Source: Gemmobacter denitrificans
GTDB lineage: Bacteria > Pseudomonadota > Alphaproteobacteria > Rhodobacterales > Rhodobacteraceae
Length of the DNA: 64,000 nucleotides
NCBI RefSeq assembly: GCF_036964905.1
Contig: NZ_JBALHR010000004.1
Coordinates: 186,001-250,000, forward strand
Direction: 5' to 3'
Shown here: in pieces, positions 33,461 to 42,520 of the stretch
Layout of the letters: each line of letters begins with the position of its first letter
Position numbering within the stretch: position 1 is the first letter of the stretch
Made by a program: the position numbers and the translations under genes
Notes under the pieces: model-generated
Seen by the model: only the letters and a program-made list of their open reading frames with translations
The model's database searches: none
Told to the model about the DNA's origin: nothing

Positions 33461-33476
33461 TGGTGGGTGGCAAGTC

Positions 33477-34313
33477 TTGACGATCTGGGTTCTGCTGGCG
33501 GTTCTGGGGGCGGCCTTTCTGCATGCTCTGTGGAACGCATTGATCAAGCTGGGCACGTCAAAGGTTGGTGCCATGGTGATCCTGTCGGTGGCCGAGGTGC
33601 CGATCGGTCTCATCATTGCGCTGCCGCGCCCCGCCATCGCACCGGAAGCCTGGCCCTGGGTGATTGCGGCAGGTTGCACGCATTTCTTCTACAAGACCTT
33701 TCTGACCTTCGCCTATGAGCGCGGCGATCTAAGCCGGGTTTATCCCATTGCCCGCGGCACTGCGCCGATGATCGTGGCGCTGTTTGGCGCGGTCTTTCTG
33801 GAAGATGCAATCAGCGCGGCGCAATATGCCGGGATTGCCTTGCTGGCGCTTGGGATCGGCGTCATGGCGCGCGGCGTTTTCACCGATGGCGAAAGCCGCA
33901 GGCTTCTGCCTTTTGCTGTGGGGTCTGCCCTGGCCACGACGACCTATACGCTGCTGGATGGTCTGGGGGCGCGTATTTCGGGGGATGCGATCGCCTATGT
34001 CGCCTGGGTCTTTGTGGCAGACGGGCTGATCTTTAGCTGTGGCATGGCGCTATGGAAGGGGCGGGCGGTGTTTCCGGCCGCACCAAGGGCCTGGGCGGTG
34101 GGCAGCTTTGCATCGCTGGCCTCTTACGGGGCCTATGCCATTTCGATCTGGGCGATGACTGTGGCGCCGATTGCTGTCGTGGCGGCGCTGCGAGAAACAT
34201 CCATCCTGTTCGCCGTTCTGATCGGCTGGCTGGCTTTCGGCGAAAGGATGACACGCGACAAGGCGATTGCCGCGCTGATGATCGTGGTCGGGGTGATCGT
34301 GACGCGGCTTTAG
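33477..34313 (+). CDS. DMT-superfamily transporter (EamA)
   Basis: 278 residues beginning at a TTG codon (the only reasonable in-frame start, after GGGTGG). About ten TM helices in two EamA repeats, e.g. TIWVLLAVLGAAFLHALWNALIK, the AYERGDLSRVYPIARGTAPMIVAL segment and the closing TSILFAVLIGWLAFGERMTRDK. The motif ALRETSILFAVLIGWLAFGE is the second-repeat signature. Substrate unknown; relatives export metabolites or amino acids. It is 16 bases after ogt and convergent with pcs. Confidence 0.88.
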   Translation: MTIWVLLAVLGAAFLHALWNALIKLGTSKVGAMVILSVAEVPIGLIIALPRPAIAPEAWPWVIAAGCTHFFYKTFLTFAYERGDLSRVYPIARGTAPMIVALFGAVFLEDAISAAQYAGIALLALGIGVMARGVFTDGESRRLLPFAVGSALATTTYTLLDGLGARISGDAIAYVAWVFVADGLIFSCGMALWKGRAVFPAAPRAWAVGSFASLASYGAYAISIWAMTVAPIAVVAALRETSILFAVLIGWLAFGERMTRDKAIAALMIVVGVIVTRL

Positions 34314-34322
34314 CTTCGGGCG

Positions 34323-35027
34323 TCAGGCGATCCGGCGTGGCCGTTCGGGGATGATCTGCTGGGCAATGCCCGCCAATGTCAGATAAACCGATGTCACCAC
34401 CAGCCCCCAATGCGCCCAGCTTGCGGGGTGGAAATCGACCCAAGCCGCCCAACCCGCAAAAAAGGTCCATGCGATGGACATGGGCAGCGTCACTTCGCGC
34501 CAGCGTTGGGTGCGGGTGGGGTGGACGAATTTCAGGTTGGTGAACATGGCAATGGTCAGCAGAACTACCACGCCCAGAATGACGTAATGCCCCGGATGCA
34601 GCGCAAACATCACCAGCACGACCATGTTCCAGCAGGCCGGAAATCCGGCAAAGGACCAGTCTTTCGTCTTCATCCGCGTATCCACGAAATAGACGACCGA
34701 CCCATAGGTGATCACGATAATCGCGAGCCAGCCGGTCCAGCCTGGCAAGAGGCCAGATTGGAACAGCGCAAAGGCGGGAATGAACACATAGGTCAGATAG
34801 TCGATGATGAGATCGAGCAATTGCCCGTCATAGGTGGGCCAATTGTGTTTCACGTCATAGCGACGGGCGAGCGGGCCATCGATGCCATCGACGAACAGCG
34901 CCACAACCAGCCAGAGAAACATCATGTCCCATCGTTCGCGCACCGCCTCCAGCATGGCAAGCATGGCCAGAACGGCACCGGTGGCGGTGAACAGGTGAAC
35001 AGACAAGGCTTTGAGACGCATCGACAT
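34323..35027 (-). CDS. pcs: Phosphatidylcholine synthase
   Basis: 234 residues, integral membrane CDP-alcohol phosphatidyltransferase. The catalytic motif DGxxAR(x8)GxxxDxxxD is seen as DGPLARRYDVKHNWPTYDGQLLDLIIDY around residue 50-77. About eight TM segments. VDTRMKTKDWSFAGFPACWN and KFVHPTRTQRWREVTLP are Pcs-specific landmarks known from Rhizobium and Rhodobacter. It makes PC directly from CDP-diacylglycerol and choline, implying choline uptake. An ATG two codons in (MRLKAL) is an alternative start. Confidence 0.94.
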   Translation of the reverse strand: MSMRLKALSVHLFTATGAVLAMLAMLEAVRERWDMMFLWLVVALFVDGIDGPLARRYDVKHNWPTYDGQLLDLIIDYLTYVFIPAFALFQSGLLPGWTGWLAIIVITYGSVVYFVDTRMKTKDWSFAGFPACWNMVVLVMFALHPGHYVILGVVVLLTIAMFTNLKFVHPTRTQRWREVTLPMSIAWTFFAGWAAWVDFHPASWAHWGLVVTSVYLTLAGIAQQIIPERPRRIA

Positions 35028-35064
35028 GGCACCATTTCACCGATCAGAACGGGAAAAGCAACTG

Positions 35065-36018
35065 TCAGCGCGCCGCGTTGCGCGTGCGGTGATGGCCCGC
35101 ACGGGGGTGGCTGGCGTCATAGACCTCCATCAGCCGTGCGGCATCAACCCCGGTATAGGCCTGGGTGGTGGACAGCGAGGCATGGCCCAGCAATTCCTGA
35201 ATGGCCCGCAAATCCCCGCCCGCTGACAGCAGATGGGTGGCAAAGCTGTGCCGCAGGGCATGGGGCGTGGCGCTGGCGGGCAGGCCCAGCCGGTTGCGGG
35301 TGCGTTCCATCGCGGCGGCTATCAGCCGGGGGTTCAGCGGACCGCCGCGAAGGCCGCGAAACAGCGGTTCGGTCGGGGACAGATCAAAAGGGCAGGCCTC
35401 GACATAGGCTGCAACCGCCTTGCGCGCGGCGGGCAGCACCGGCACCAGCCGTTCCTTGCCGCCCTTGCCCCGGATGCGCAGCACCTCGGGCAGGGGGGGC
35501 TCGGCCCCGGTCAGGCCAAGCGCTTCGGAAATCCGCAGCCCGCAGCCGTAAAGCAGCGTCACCACCGCCGTGTCGCGCGCCGCGATCCAGGGCTGGCGGG
35601 CATCGTCGCCGATACTGTCCAGCACCTCGGTCGCGCCAGAAATGCTGAGCGGACGCGGCAACTTTTTCTGAAAGCGCGGGCCACGGATCTGCAGCAGGGT
35701 GGTGGCATCCATCCCTTGCCGTTCGGCCAGCCAGGCGGTGAAATTCTTCACTGCGCTCAGCGCCCGTGCCAGCGACCGGGGCGAAACCCCGCGCGCCCGT
35801 TCATGGGCCATATAGGCACGGATATCGGTAACCGGCACTTCGATCAGTCTGGACAGACCTTCGGTCTCGCCGCGATGCCGGGCCAGAAAGGCCAGCCACC
35901 CGCGCAGATCGGCCCCATAGGCCGCCACGGTCCTTTCTGCCTTGCCATCCAGCGCGCGCAGATGGGTCAGCCATGCCTCCAGCGCGTCCCGCGCCGCCGG
36001 AGATATGGTCAGCGTCAT
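35065..36018 (-). CDS. xerC: Tyrosine recombinase XerC
   Basis: 317 residues from the ATG that overlaps the DUF484 stop (ATGA). N-terminal core-binding SAM-like domain and C-terminal catalytic domain. The catalytic set is complete: Arg in YGCGLRISEALGL, Lys in RGKGGKERLVP, HALRHSFATHLL (H-x-x-R), LLGHASLSTTQAY (His and nucleophile Tyr). With XerD it resolves chromosome dimers at dif. xerD is not in the window. Coupling with DUF484 occurs widely in proteobacteria and supports XerC rather than a phage integrase. Confidence 0.94.
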   Translation of the reverse strand: MTLTISPAARDALEAWLTHLRALDGKAERTVAAYGADLRGWLAFLARHRGETEGLSRLIEVPVTDIRAYMAHERARGVSPRSLARALSAVKNFTAWLAERQGMDATTLLQIRGPRFQKKLPRPLSISGATEVLDSIGDDARQPWIAARDTAVVTLLYGCGLRISEALGLTGAEPPLPEVLRIRGKGGKERLVPVLPAARKAVAAYVEACPFDLSPTEPLFRGLRGGPLNPRLIAAAMERTRNRLGLPASATPHALRHSFATHLLSAGGDLRAIQELLGHASLSTTQAYTGVDAARLMEVYDASHPRAGHHRTRNAAR

Positions 36019-36707
36019 GACAGCCAACGCCGCATGGTGCGTTCAAAGACCCCGGCAAAGAAAGCCAGCAGATCGGTCCCATGCGTGGGCTTGAAGTGAT
36101 GCGGGTCTTCGCAGCCCATCACCAGAAGGCCCGGCAACCGACCCTTGCCGAAATCGAGCCGCAACAGCGCCTCGGACCTGATCCAGCCGGCGGTTTCGCC
36201 ATAGATCAGGTTCGAAGACGGGATGGTCTGACGCAGGGTGACCGGGCGCAGCGAGACATTGCGCCCGCCCGAAACGTAATCGGCGATGAAGCCCGGTTCG
36301 GCCACGAACAGCACATCGCCCAGACGGCGCAGCGCCGGGTCTTCGGCCTCTTGCACCGATTCCAGCACCAGCCGGATGCAATCGACCCGCAAGGTCTGCG
36401 CGACATCCGATGCCAGGCTTTTCAGGAATTCTTCGAAGGACAGAGGGTCGAGCATCTGCAGGATTGCCCGATGCACCTGATTGGTGCCTGCCAGATTTTC
36501 ATAGGCGGCGGCGATGACGGTGCGGTGGGTATCCTCCAGCCGCTCCAGCCGGTTTTCCAGCCGTTCCATCGCGATGCCGCGCAGATCAACGATATTGCTG
36601 CCCATCGCCCGATCATTGGCGGCGATCAGGGCGCGCATCAGATCGCGGTCTTCAAGGATGGTTTCCGGCTTTTCCAGAATCCGGTCGCGGAGATCCGGTT
36701 CGATCAT
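36015..36707 (-). CDS. DUF484 family protein
   Basis: 230 residues from the ATG at 36707 (MIEPDLRDRILEKPETILED). The N-terminal helix RDRILEKPETILEDRDLMRAL and the GAF-like C-terminal domain match DUF484, always encoded next to xerC in proteobacteria. A long charged helix (RLENRLERLEDTHR) may form a coiled coil. It overlaps xerC by four bases in the order DUF484-xerC. Function unknown; a role with recombination at dif or in signalling is an inference. Confidence 0.9.
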   Translation of the reverse strand: MIEPDLRDRILEKPETILEDRDLMRALIAANDRAMGSNIVDLRGIAMERLENRLERLEDTHRTVIAAAYENLAGTNQVHRAILQMLDPLSFEEFLKSLASDVAQTLRVDCIRLVLESVQEAEDPALRRLGDVLFVAEPGFIADYVSGGRNVSLRPVTLRQTIPSSNLIYGETAGWIRSEALLRLDFGKGRLPGLLVMGCEDPHHFKPTHGTDLLAFFAGVFERTMRRWLS

Positions 36708-36820
36708 CTTCACTGCCCGTTTGTTGGTTTTGCGCAAGTCTAGCAAATGCGCGGGGGGCTTGTCGCGGGAAAATGTTCGAAGGGGGAAAAGGGGGCATCA
36801 GCGCAGGCGGCTGAATGGGG

Positions 36821-36860
36821 GCTGTGGCCCGGGTCGCCCGAAAGGGGGCCGGGCCACAGC
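36821..36860 (-). terminator. Large hairpin downstream of the transaldolase gene
   Basis: GCTGTGGCCCG (36821-36831) and CGGGCCACAGC (36850-36860) form an exact 11-bp stem, with an inner GCCC/GGGG stem. It starts seven bases after the transaldolase stop. Neither side has a T-run, so it may terminate with Rho or stabilise the 3' end. Confidence 0.5.
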
Positions 36861-36866
36861 AGCAGA

Positions 36867-37520
36867 TTACAGGATCTTCTGGCCGGTCTTGGCCCAGTCT
36901 TTTTCGAACTGCTCCAGCCCCTTGTCGGTCAACACATGGTTGGCCATGCTCTTGATCACCGAAGGCGGGGCGGTCATCACATCCGCGCCGATCAGCGCGC
37001 ATTGGGTGACGTGATTCACGGTGCGGATCGAGGCGGCAAGGATCTGCGTGTCGAACCCGTAATTGTCATAGACCTGACGGATGTCCGAAATCAGCTCCAG
37101 CCCGTCAAGATTGATGTCATCCAGCCGCCCGATGAAGGGGCTGATGAAGGTGGCCCCGGCCTTGGCGGCCAGCAGCGCCTGGTTGACGCTGAAACACAGT
37201 GTCACGTTCACCATCTTGCCTTCGCCCGACAGCACCTTGCAGGCCTTCAGCCCGTCCCAGGTCAGCGGCACCTTGACGGTGATGTTCTCGGCAATCTCGG
37301 CCAGCTTGCGGCCTTCGGCGATCATGCCCTCGGCGTCGGGCGACACCACTTCGGCGGAAACCGGGCCCGAAACGATGGAACAGATTTCGCGCGTCACTTC
37401 GATGATGTCGCGCCCGGATTTCAGGATGATGGAAGGGTTGGTGGTGACGCCGTCCACCATGCCAAGGTCGTTCAGCTCACGGATGGCCGCCACATCGGCG
37501 GTATCGACGAAGAATTTCAT
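36867..37520 (-). CDS. tal: Transaldolase/fructose-6-phosphate aldolase (small form)
   Basis: 217 residues from the ATG at 37520 (MKFFVDTADVAAIRELNDLG). DGVTTNPSIILKSG and the Schiff-base lysine in ITVKVPLTWDGLKA (~85) are clear. NVTLCFSVNQALLAAKAGATFISPFIGR is the family core. These ~220-residue proteins act as transaldolase in the pentose phosphate pathway or as Fsa-type aldolases; the two activities cannot be separated by eye. It diverges from priA. Confidence 0.93.
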   Translation of the reverse strand: MKFFVDTADVAAIRELNDLGMVDGVTTNPSIILKSGRDIIEVTREICSIVSGPVSAEVVSPDAEGMIAEGRKLAEIAENITVKVPLTWDGLKACKVLSGEGKMVNVTLCFSVNQALLAAKAGATFISPFIGRLDDINLDGLELISDIRQVYDNYGFDTQILAASIRTVNHVTQCALIGADVMTAPPSVIKSMANHVLTDKGLEQFEKDWAKTGQKIL

Positions 37521-37600
37521 CGGGAATGTCCTCATGGGGTTGCAGGCGCTCTCGGCGCCGTATTAGCCCAAGGAGACGACAGGGAAAAGAAAGGATTGCC

Positions 37601-39802
37601 TTGGACCGCGTCTTTGCACCGGGCGACAGGGTGGGGGTCTTGCTGACCGAACCGCTGGGGCGGGCCCTGTCGGGCTGTCTGGATTATCTGGCCCCCGAAG
37701 GCGGATGCGGCACAGGCGATTTTGTCGAGGTGCCGCTTGGCCCAAGGCGGATGCTGGGCGTGGTCTGGGGGGCGGGCGAGGGGTCGTTCGATCTGGCCAG
37801 GCTGCGCCCGGTGACGCGGGTTCTGGATGCCCGCCCGATGCGGGCCGAATTGCGCAGCTTTCTGGCCCGGGCCGCCGATTACACCCTGACCCCCTTGCCC
37901 GCCATGTTGCGGCTGGCGACCCGCAGCCCGGGCCTGTTCGATCCGCCGGGGGCGCGAAAGGTCTATCGGCTGGGCGGGCCGGTGCCCAACCGGCTGACCG
38001 ATGCCCGGCTGCGGGTGATCGAAGCCCTGCGCGATTTTGCAGGCGCCGCGGTCACCTTGGGCGAATTGTCCGAGGCGGCGGCCTGCACGGCCTCGGTCAT
38101 CAAGGGGCTGGTGAAGGCGGGTGTCATTGCCGAAGAGGCCGCCCCGCGCGATCTGCCTTTCCCCACGCTTGATCCCGTTCCGGGGGCGACGTTGCTGGGC
38201 GACCAGATCGCCGCCGCCGATGCCTTGGTGGCCAATGTCGAACAGGGTGGCTTTCACGCAACTCTGCTGAAAGGCGTCACCGGTTCCGGCAAGACCGAGG
38301 TCTATCTGGAGGCCGTCGCCGCCACGTTGCGCAAGGGGCGGCAGGCGCTGGTGCTGCTGCCGGAAATCGCGCTGACGGCAGAGTTTCTGAAACGGGTCGA
38401 GGCGCGGTTTGGCGCGCGTCCTGCCGAATGGCATTCCGGCGTCACCCAGACCGAACGCCGCCGGGTCTGGAAGATGGTGTCCGAAGGCCGGGCGCAGATG
38501 GTGGTGGGCGCGCGTTCCGCGCTGTTCCTGCCGTTTCAGCATCTGGGGCTGGTGGTGGTGGATGAGGAACACGACACTTCCTACAAGCAGGAAGAGGGCG
38601 TGCTCTATAATGCCCGCGACATGGCCGTGCTGCGGGGGGCGATCTGTGGCGCGCAGGTGGTGCTGGCCTCGGCCACGCCCAGCCTTGAAAGCTGGGTGAA
38701 TGCCGATCAGGGCAAGTATCAGCGGCTTGATCTGTCCTCGCGCTTTGGCACGGCTGAACTGCCCGACATGCGCGCCATCGACATGCGGGCCGAAAAACTG
38801 CCCGCCAATCGCTGGATTTCCGACACGCTGGCGCAAGCTGTCAGGGCACGGCAGGCGGCGGGGGAACAATCGCTGCTGTTTCTGAACCGTCGCGGCTATG
38901 CGCCGATGACCATCTGCCGCGCCTGTGGCCATCAGGTCGGCTGCGACGATTGTGATGCGCGGATGGTGGAACACCGCTTTCTGGCGCGGCTGGTCTGCCA
39001 CCAATGCGGTGCCACGAAACCTGTGCCCACCGCCTGCCCCTCTTGCGGGGTCGAGGGCCGGATGGCCCCCGTCGGCCCCGGTGTCGAACGTCTGGCCGAA
39101 GAGGTGGTCGAACGCTTTCCCGATGCGCGGCTGGCCATCCTGTCATCAGACCTGTTCGGGTCGGCCCGCGCCTTGAAAGAGCAGATCGAGGCCATCGCGG
39201 CGGGGGGGGCCGATATCATCATCGGCACGCAGATCGTGGCGAAGGGGCACAACTTTCCGCTGCTGACGCTGGTCGGGGTGATCGATGCCGATCTGGGCCT
39301 GCAAGGCTCTGACCTGCGCGCGGCCGAACGCACGTTTCAGCTGATGCGGCAGGTTGCAGGCCGGGCCGGGCGGTCGGGCGACCGCCGTGGCCTTGCGCTG
39401 CTGCAAAGTCATCAGCCCGAACATCCCGTGATCCGCGCGATCCTGAGCGGCGAGGAAGAGGGGTTCTGGCGGGCCGAGGCGGCGGAACGGCAGGCGGCAG
39501 GCGTGCCGCCCTATGGCCGCATGGCCGGGATCATCCTCTCTGGCCCCGAAGTGCAGCCGGTCTTTGATTTCGCGGCCGAACTGGCGCGGCGCGACGGGCC
39601 GTTGCGTCGCATCGGGGCGCAGCTTTTCGGCCCCGCCCCGGCCCCCATTGCGCGGGTGCGCGGGCGCCATCGTGTGCGGCTGCTCATCAAGGCCGAAAAA
39701 GGGGCGCCGTTGCAGGCGGCCATTGCCGAATGGCTGGCGCAGTTGAAACAGCCCAACGCCATTCGGCTGGCCGTCGATATCGACCCCCAGAGCTTTCTGT
39801 AG
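37601..39802 (+). CDS. priA: Primosomal protein N', replication restart helicase
   Basis: 733 residues from a TTG start preceded by AAGGA at five bases. Walker A is LLKGVTGSGKTEVYLEAV and Walker B/DExH is VVVDEEHDTSYKQEEG, with a YNARDMAV block. The zinc-binding region has eight cysteines in four pairs (CRAC, CDDC, CHQC, CPSC). The helicase C domain includes IIGTQIVAKGHNFPLLTLVGV and RTFQLMRQVAGRAGR. PriA reloads DnaB at stalled or recombined forks. ruvB follows 60 bases later on the same strand, and both process collapsed forks. Confidence 0.96.
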   Translation: MDRVFAPGDRVGVLLTEPLGRALSGCLDYLAPEGGCGTGDFVEVPLGPRRMLGVVWGAGEGSFDLARLRPVTRVLDARPMRAELRSFLARAADYTLTPLPAMLRLATRSPGLFDPPGARKVYRLGGPVPNRLTDARLRVIEALRDFAGAAVTLGELSEAAACTASVIKGLVKAGVIAEEAAPRDLPFPTLDPVPGATLLGDQIAAADALVANVEQGGFHATLLKGVTGSGKTEVYLEAVAATLRKGRQALVLLPEIALTAEFLKRVEARFGARPAEWHSGVTQTERRRVWKMVSEGRAQMVVGARSALFLPFQHLGLVVVDEEHDTSYKQEEGVLYNARDMAVLRGAICGAQVVLASATPSLESWVNADQGKYQRLDLSSRFGTAELPDMRAIDMRAEKLPANRWISDTLAQAVRARQAAGEQSLLFLNRRGYAPMTICRACGHQVGCDDCDARMVEHRFLARLVCHQCGATKPVPTACPSCGVEGRMAPVGPGVERLAEEVVERFPDARLAILSSDLFGSARALKEQIEAIAAGGADIIIGTQIVAKGHNFPLLTLVGVIDADLGLQGSDLRAAERTFQLMRQVAGRAGRSGDRRGLALLQSHQPEHPVIRAILSGEEEGFWRAEAAERQAAGVPPYGRMAGIILSGPEVQPVFDFAAELARRDGPLRRIGAQLFGPAPAPIARVRGRHRVRLLIKAEKGAPLQAAIAEWLAQLKQPNAIRLAVDIDPQSFL

Positions 39803-39862
39803 CGCATCGGGCCATGACCCGCCCCCTTGCAAAAGGGGCCGCGTTCGGGGATTGTTCCGGTC

Positions 39863-40894
39863 ATGACCCAGCAGCCCGATCCCGCCCTTCGCCCCGACCG
39901 CCTGCCCGAAGACGCCGATCGCGCGCTTCGCCCGCAGGTGTTGGAGGATTTCGTGGGGCAGGCCGAGGCGCGGGCCAATCTGCGTATCTTCATCGAAAGC
40001 GCCCGGATGCGCGGCGAGGCGATGGACCACACGCTGTTCCACGGCCCGCCGGGTCTGGGCAAGACGACGCTGGCCCAGATCATCGCCCGCGAATTGGGGG
40101 TGGGGTTTCGCATGACTTCGGGGCCGGTGCTGGCCAAGCCGGGCGATCTGGCCGCGATCCTGACCAATCTGGAACCGCGCGACGTGCTGTTCATCGACGA
40201 AATTCACCGCCTGTCGCCCGTGGTGGAAGAGGTGCTGTATCCCGCGATGGAAGATTTTGCGCTGGATCTGGTGATCGGCGAAGGGCCTGCCGCCCGGACG
40301 GTGCGGATCGACCTGCAGCCCTTCACGCTGGTCGGGGCAACCACGCGGCTGGGCCTGTTGACCACACCCTTGCGCGATCGCTTTGGCATCCCGACCCGGC
40401 TGCAATTCTATACCGAGGATGAACTGGATCACATCGTGACCCGCGGCGCGCGGCTGCTGGGGATCGAACCTTTGCCCGAAGGCACCCGCGAAATCGCCCG
40501 TCGCGCCCGTGGCACGCCGCGGATTGCCGGCAGGCTGCTGCGCCGCGTGCTGGATTTCGTGACGGTGGAGGGCGATGGCCGGTTGACCCGCGCGATTGCC
40601 GACCGGGCACTGACGCGGATGGGGGTGGACAATCTGGGCCTTGATGGCGCCGACCGTCGCTACATGTTGCTGCTGGCCGAAAACTATGGCGGCGGCCCGG
40701 TGGGGGTGGAAACCATCGCCGCCGCCCTGTCAGAAAGCCGCGATGCGATCGAAGAGGTGATCGAACCCTATCTGTTGCAACAAGGCCTGATCCAGCGCAC
40801 CCCGCGCGGGCGGATGCTGGCGGCCAAGGCTTGGCGGCATATCGGGCTTGAGGCCCCACGCGCTCCGACGCAGGGCGGTTTGTTCGATTCATGA
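39863..40894 (+). CDS. ruvB: Holliday junction branch migration ATPase
   Basis: 343 residues from the ATG at 39863 (MTQQPDPALRPDRLPEDADRA). Walker A GPPGLGKTTLA, Walker B LFIDEIHRLSPVVEEVLYPAMED, sensor GATTRLGLLTTPLRDRFGI with the arginine finger region, and the C-terminal winged helix (IQRTPRGRMLAAKAW). It drives branch migration with RuvA, which is not in the window; ruvA and ruvC must be elsewhere. Its ribosome site is weak. The ATG overlapping its stop opens a 42-codon frame that I do not consider real. Confidence 0.96.
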   Translation: MTQQPDPALRPDRLPEDADRALRPQVLEDFVGQAEARANLRIFIESARMRGEAMDHTLFHGPPGLGKTTLAQIIARELGVGFRMTSGPVLAKPGDLAAILTNLEPRDVLFIDEIHRLSPVVEEVLYPAMEDFALDLVIGEGPAARTVRIDLQPFTLVGATTRLGLLTTPLRDRFGIPTRLQFYTEDELDHIVTRGARLLGIEPLPEGTREIARRARGTPRIAGRLLRRVLDFVTVEGDGRLTRAIADRALTRMGVDNLGLDGADRRYMLLLAENYGGGPVGVETIAAALSESRDAIEEVIEPYLLQQGLIQRTPRGRMLAAKAWRHIGLEAPRAPTQGGLFDS

Positions 40895-40990
40895 AACAAG
40901 TGGCTGCCGAAAGGGGCATCGAACCCCATCGGAGGCAGTGCCGTGGAAAGACCCCGGCGTCGCCTCAGCCGGGAAGCTGGCTCCCGGGCG

Positions 40991-41428
40991 TCAGAACACC
41001 ACCCCCATCCGCAGGATGAAACAGCCAAAGGGGCGGTTTTCGGTGCAGCGCACGACCGCAAAGCAGCCGGGGGCATGGGCATAGAAGGCCTGACGTTCCA
41101 GTGATCTGGCCTGCGCACCTTCGGGCAGTGCCGCTGCGATGACCTCAAGCGCCGCGCGATGCACGGGATCGGGGTTCGACCCCGCGCCATCGCGTTCCAT
41201 CCACAATGCGCCATAATCGGTGAACCCGTCCAGCGGCATCAGGCCAAGGATCAGACCCAAGCCCTGAACCACATCCAGCCCGGGCAGTTCGACCACCCTG
41301 TTGCTGCGCGTCGGCAGGGCATGGGCGGGATAGTTGCTGTCCACCACCGCCAGTTCATCGCCATGCCCCATGCGCATCAGCACATCCATCAGGTCGGGTG
41401 TCACGCGCGGGTCGATCCCTTTCAGCAT
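40991..41428 (-). CDS. fucU: L-fucose mutarotase (RbsD/FucU family)
   Basis: 145 residues from the ATG at 41428 with AGGAG upstream. MLKGIDPRVTPDLMDVLMRMGHGDELAVVDSNYPA contains the catalytic His/Asp region (GHGDELAVVDSNYP) characteristic of FucU, and the C-terminal QAFYAHAPGCFAVVRCTENRPFGCFIL is family typical. It interconverts alpha and beta anomers of fucose-type sugars. No fucose catabolic or transport gene is adjacent, so the physiological sugar is unclear. Confidence 0.92.
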   Translation of the reverse strand: MLKGIDPRVTPDLMDVLMRMGHGDELAVVDSNYPAHALPTRSNRVVELPGLDVVQGLGLILGLMPLDGFTDYGALWMERDGAGSNPDPVHRAALEVIAAALPEGAQARSLERQAFYAHAPGCFAVVRCTENRPFGCFILRMGVVF

Positions 41429-41498
41429 CCGTTTCTCCTGTGCTTGAGCCGGGGCGGGAAAGCCGCTATCCGGGCCGGGCTTTGCTGACGAGGAAACC

Positions 41499-42128
41499 AT
41501 GGACGCAGCCGGGGTGGAAGCGCTGTTCACGCGCGCGACAGGGGAATATCTCTTTGCCCGGTGGGGGCGGCCCATCGTGCCGGTGGTCTTCGGGGTCGAT
41601 GACGCCACGCTGTCCACCGTGAAGGGCGCGATCGAGGCGGTCGTGGCGCTGGCCGGGCACAAGATGGCCGAGACGGACCCGGAACTGGGGGCCAATCTGA
41701 TGCTGTTCTTCTTCCGCGACTGGGCCGAACTGACCGAGGTGCCGAACCTTGACCGGCTTGTGCCCGATCTGGCCCCACTTTGTGCCCGGCTGGCCGCGCA
41801 GGGGGCCAATCAGTACCGGGCTTTCCGCTTTGATGCCGACGGCGCGATCAAGGCGGCCTTTGTGTTCATCCGCATGGATGACGAACTTGCGGCGTTGCCG
41901 GCTGAAACGCTGGCGCTCAATCAGGCGGTGCAGGTGATCTGCCTGTGGTCTGACCGGGCCTTTGCCGAATCCTCGCCGCTGGCGCTGGCGGGCGGGCAGG
42001 TGGTGTTGCGCCCGGAAATCGGCGCGGTGATCCGCGCAGGCTATGATCGGGTGATGCCCGCCGTGGCGCGGGATCCCAGCCATGCCTTGCGGCTGGTGGC
42101 GCGTATCGGGCAGGGGGGCGTGGCATGA
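41499..42128 (+). CDS. Conserved-looking protein of unknown function coupled to ybgC
   Basis: 209 residues, soluble, no signal peptide. MDAAGVEALFTRATGEYLFARWGRPIVPVVFGVDDATLS and the central LMLFFFRDWAELTEVPNLDRLVPDL, FRFDADGAIKAAFVFIRMDDELA stand out; no known catalytic motif is seen. Its stop overlaps the ybgC start (ATGA), so it is translationally coupled to the tol-associated thioesterase. I do not recognise a family. The context points to envelope or lipid metabolism, without proof. Confidence 0.75.
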   Translation: MDAAGVEALFTRATGEYLFARWGRPIVPVVFGVDDATLSTVKGAIEAVVALAGHKMAETDPELGANLMLFFFRDWAELTEVPNLDRLVPDLAPLCARLAAQGANQYRAFRFDADGAIKAAFVFIRMDDELAALPAETLALNQAVQVICLWSDRAFAESSPLALAGGQVVLRPEIGAVIRAGYDRVMPAVARDPSHALRLVARIGQGGVA

Positions 42129-42517
42129 CGCATGTGCATCCGGTGCGGGTCTATTACGAAGACACCGATCTGGCCGGGATCGTCTATTATGCCAATTACC
42201 TGAAGTTCATCGAACGGGGCCGCAGCGAATGGGTGCGGGCGCGGGGCGTGGATCAGACGCAGGTGAAGGCGGATCACGGTATCGTCTTTGCCGTGCGCCG
42301 GGTGGTGGCCGATTACCTGCGCCCTGCGGTTTTCGACGACCTGCTGGAGGTCACGACAGAGTTGCGCGAACTTGGCGGCTCGCGGATCGAACTGTGGCAG
42401 ACCGTCCGGCGTGGTGAGGATACCCTGTTTACCGCGGCGGTTACGCTGGTCTGTCTGGGGGATAACGGGAGGGCCGCACGCCTGCCACCGCAGGTTCGTG
42501 CAGCCCTGACCGGCTGA
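42125..42517 (+). CDS. ybgC: Acyl-CoA thioesterase YbgC (tol-pal associated)
   Basis: 130 residues, hot-dog fold 4HBT. The signature VYYEDTDLAGIVYYANYLKFIERGRSEW contains the catalytic Asp of DTDLAGIVYY. The C-terminal half is normal. YbgC hydrolyses short- or long-chain acyl-CoAs (or acyl-ACP) and is encoded upstream of tolQ in most proteobacteria, as here (141 bases upstream). It overlaps the preceding unknown gene by four bases. Confidence 0.94.
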   Translation: MTHVHPVRVYYEDTDLAGIVYYANYLKFIERGRSEWVRARGVDQTQVKADHGIVFAVRRVVADYLRPAVFDDLLEVTTELRELGGSRIELWQTVRRGEDTLFTAAVTLVCLGDNGRAARLPPQVRAALTG

Positions 42518-42520
42518 CTA

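Noticed and set aside
40954..40972. CCGGC/GCCGG dyad between ruvB and fucU as a terminator
   Set aside because: Five-base stem with nine-base loop and no real T-run.
40891..41019. 42-codon frame whose ATG overlaps the ruvB stop
   Set aside because: Pro/Arg-rich without hydrophobic core, and it runs antisense into the fucU 3' end; ATGA overlap is probably chance.
41160..41200. GGGGTTCGACCCC resembling a tRNA T-arm
   Set aside because: Lies inside the fucU coding region; no acceptor stem, D-arm or anticodon arm can be drawn around it.
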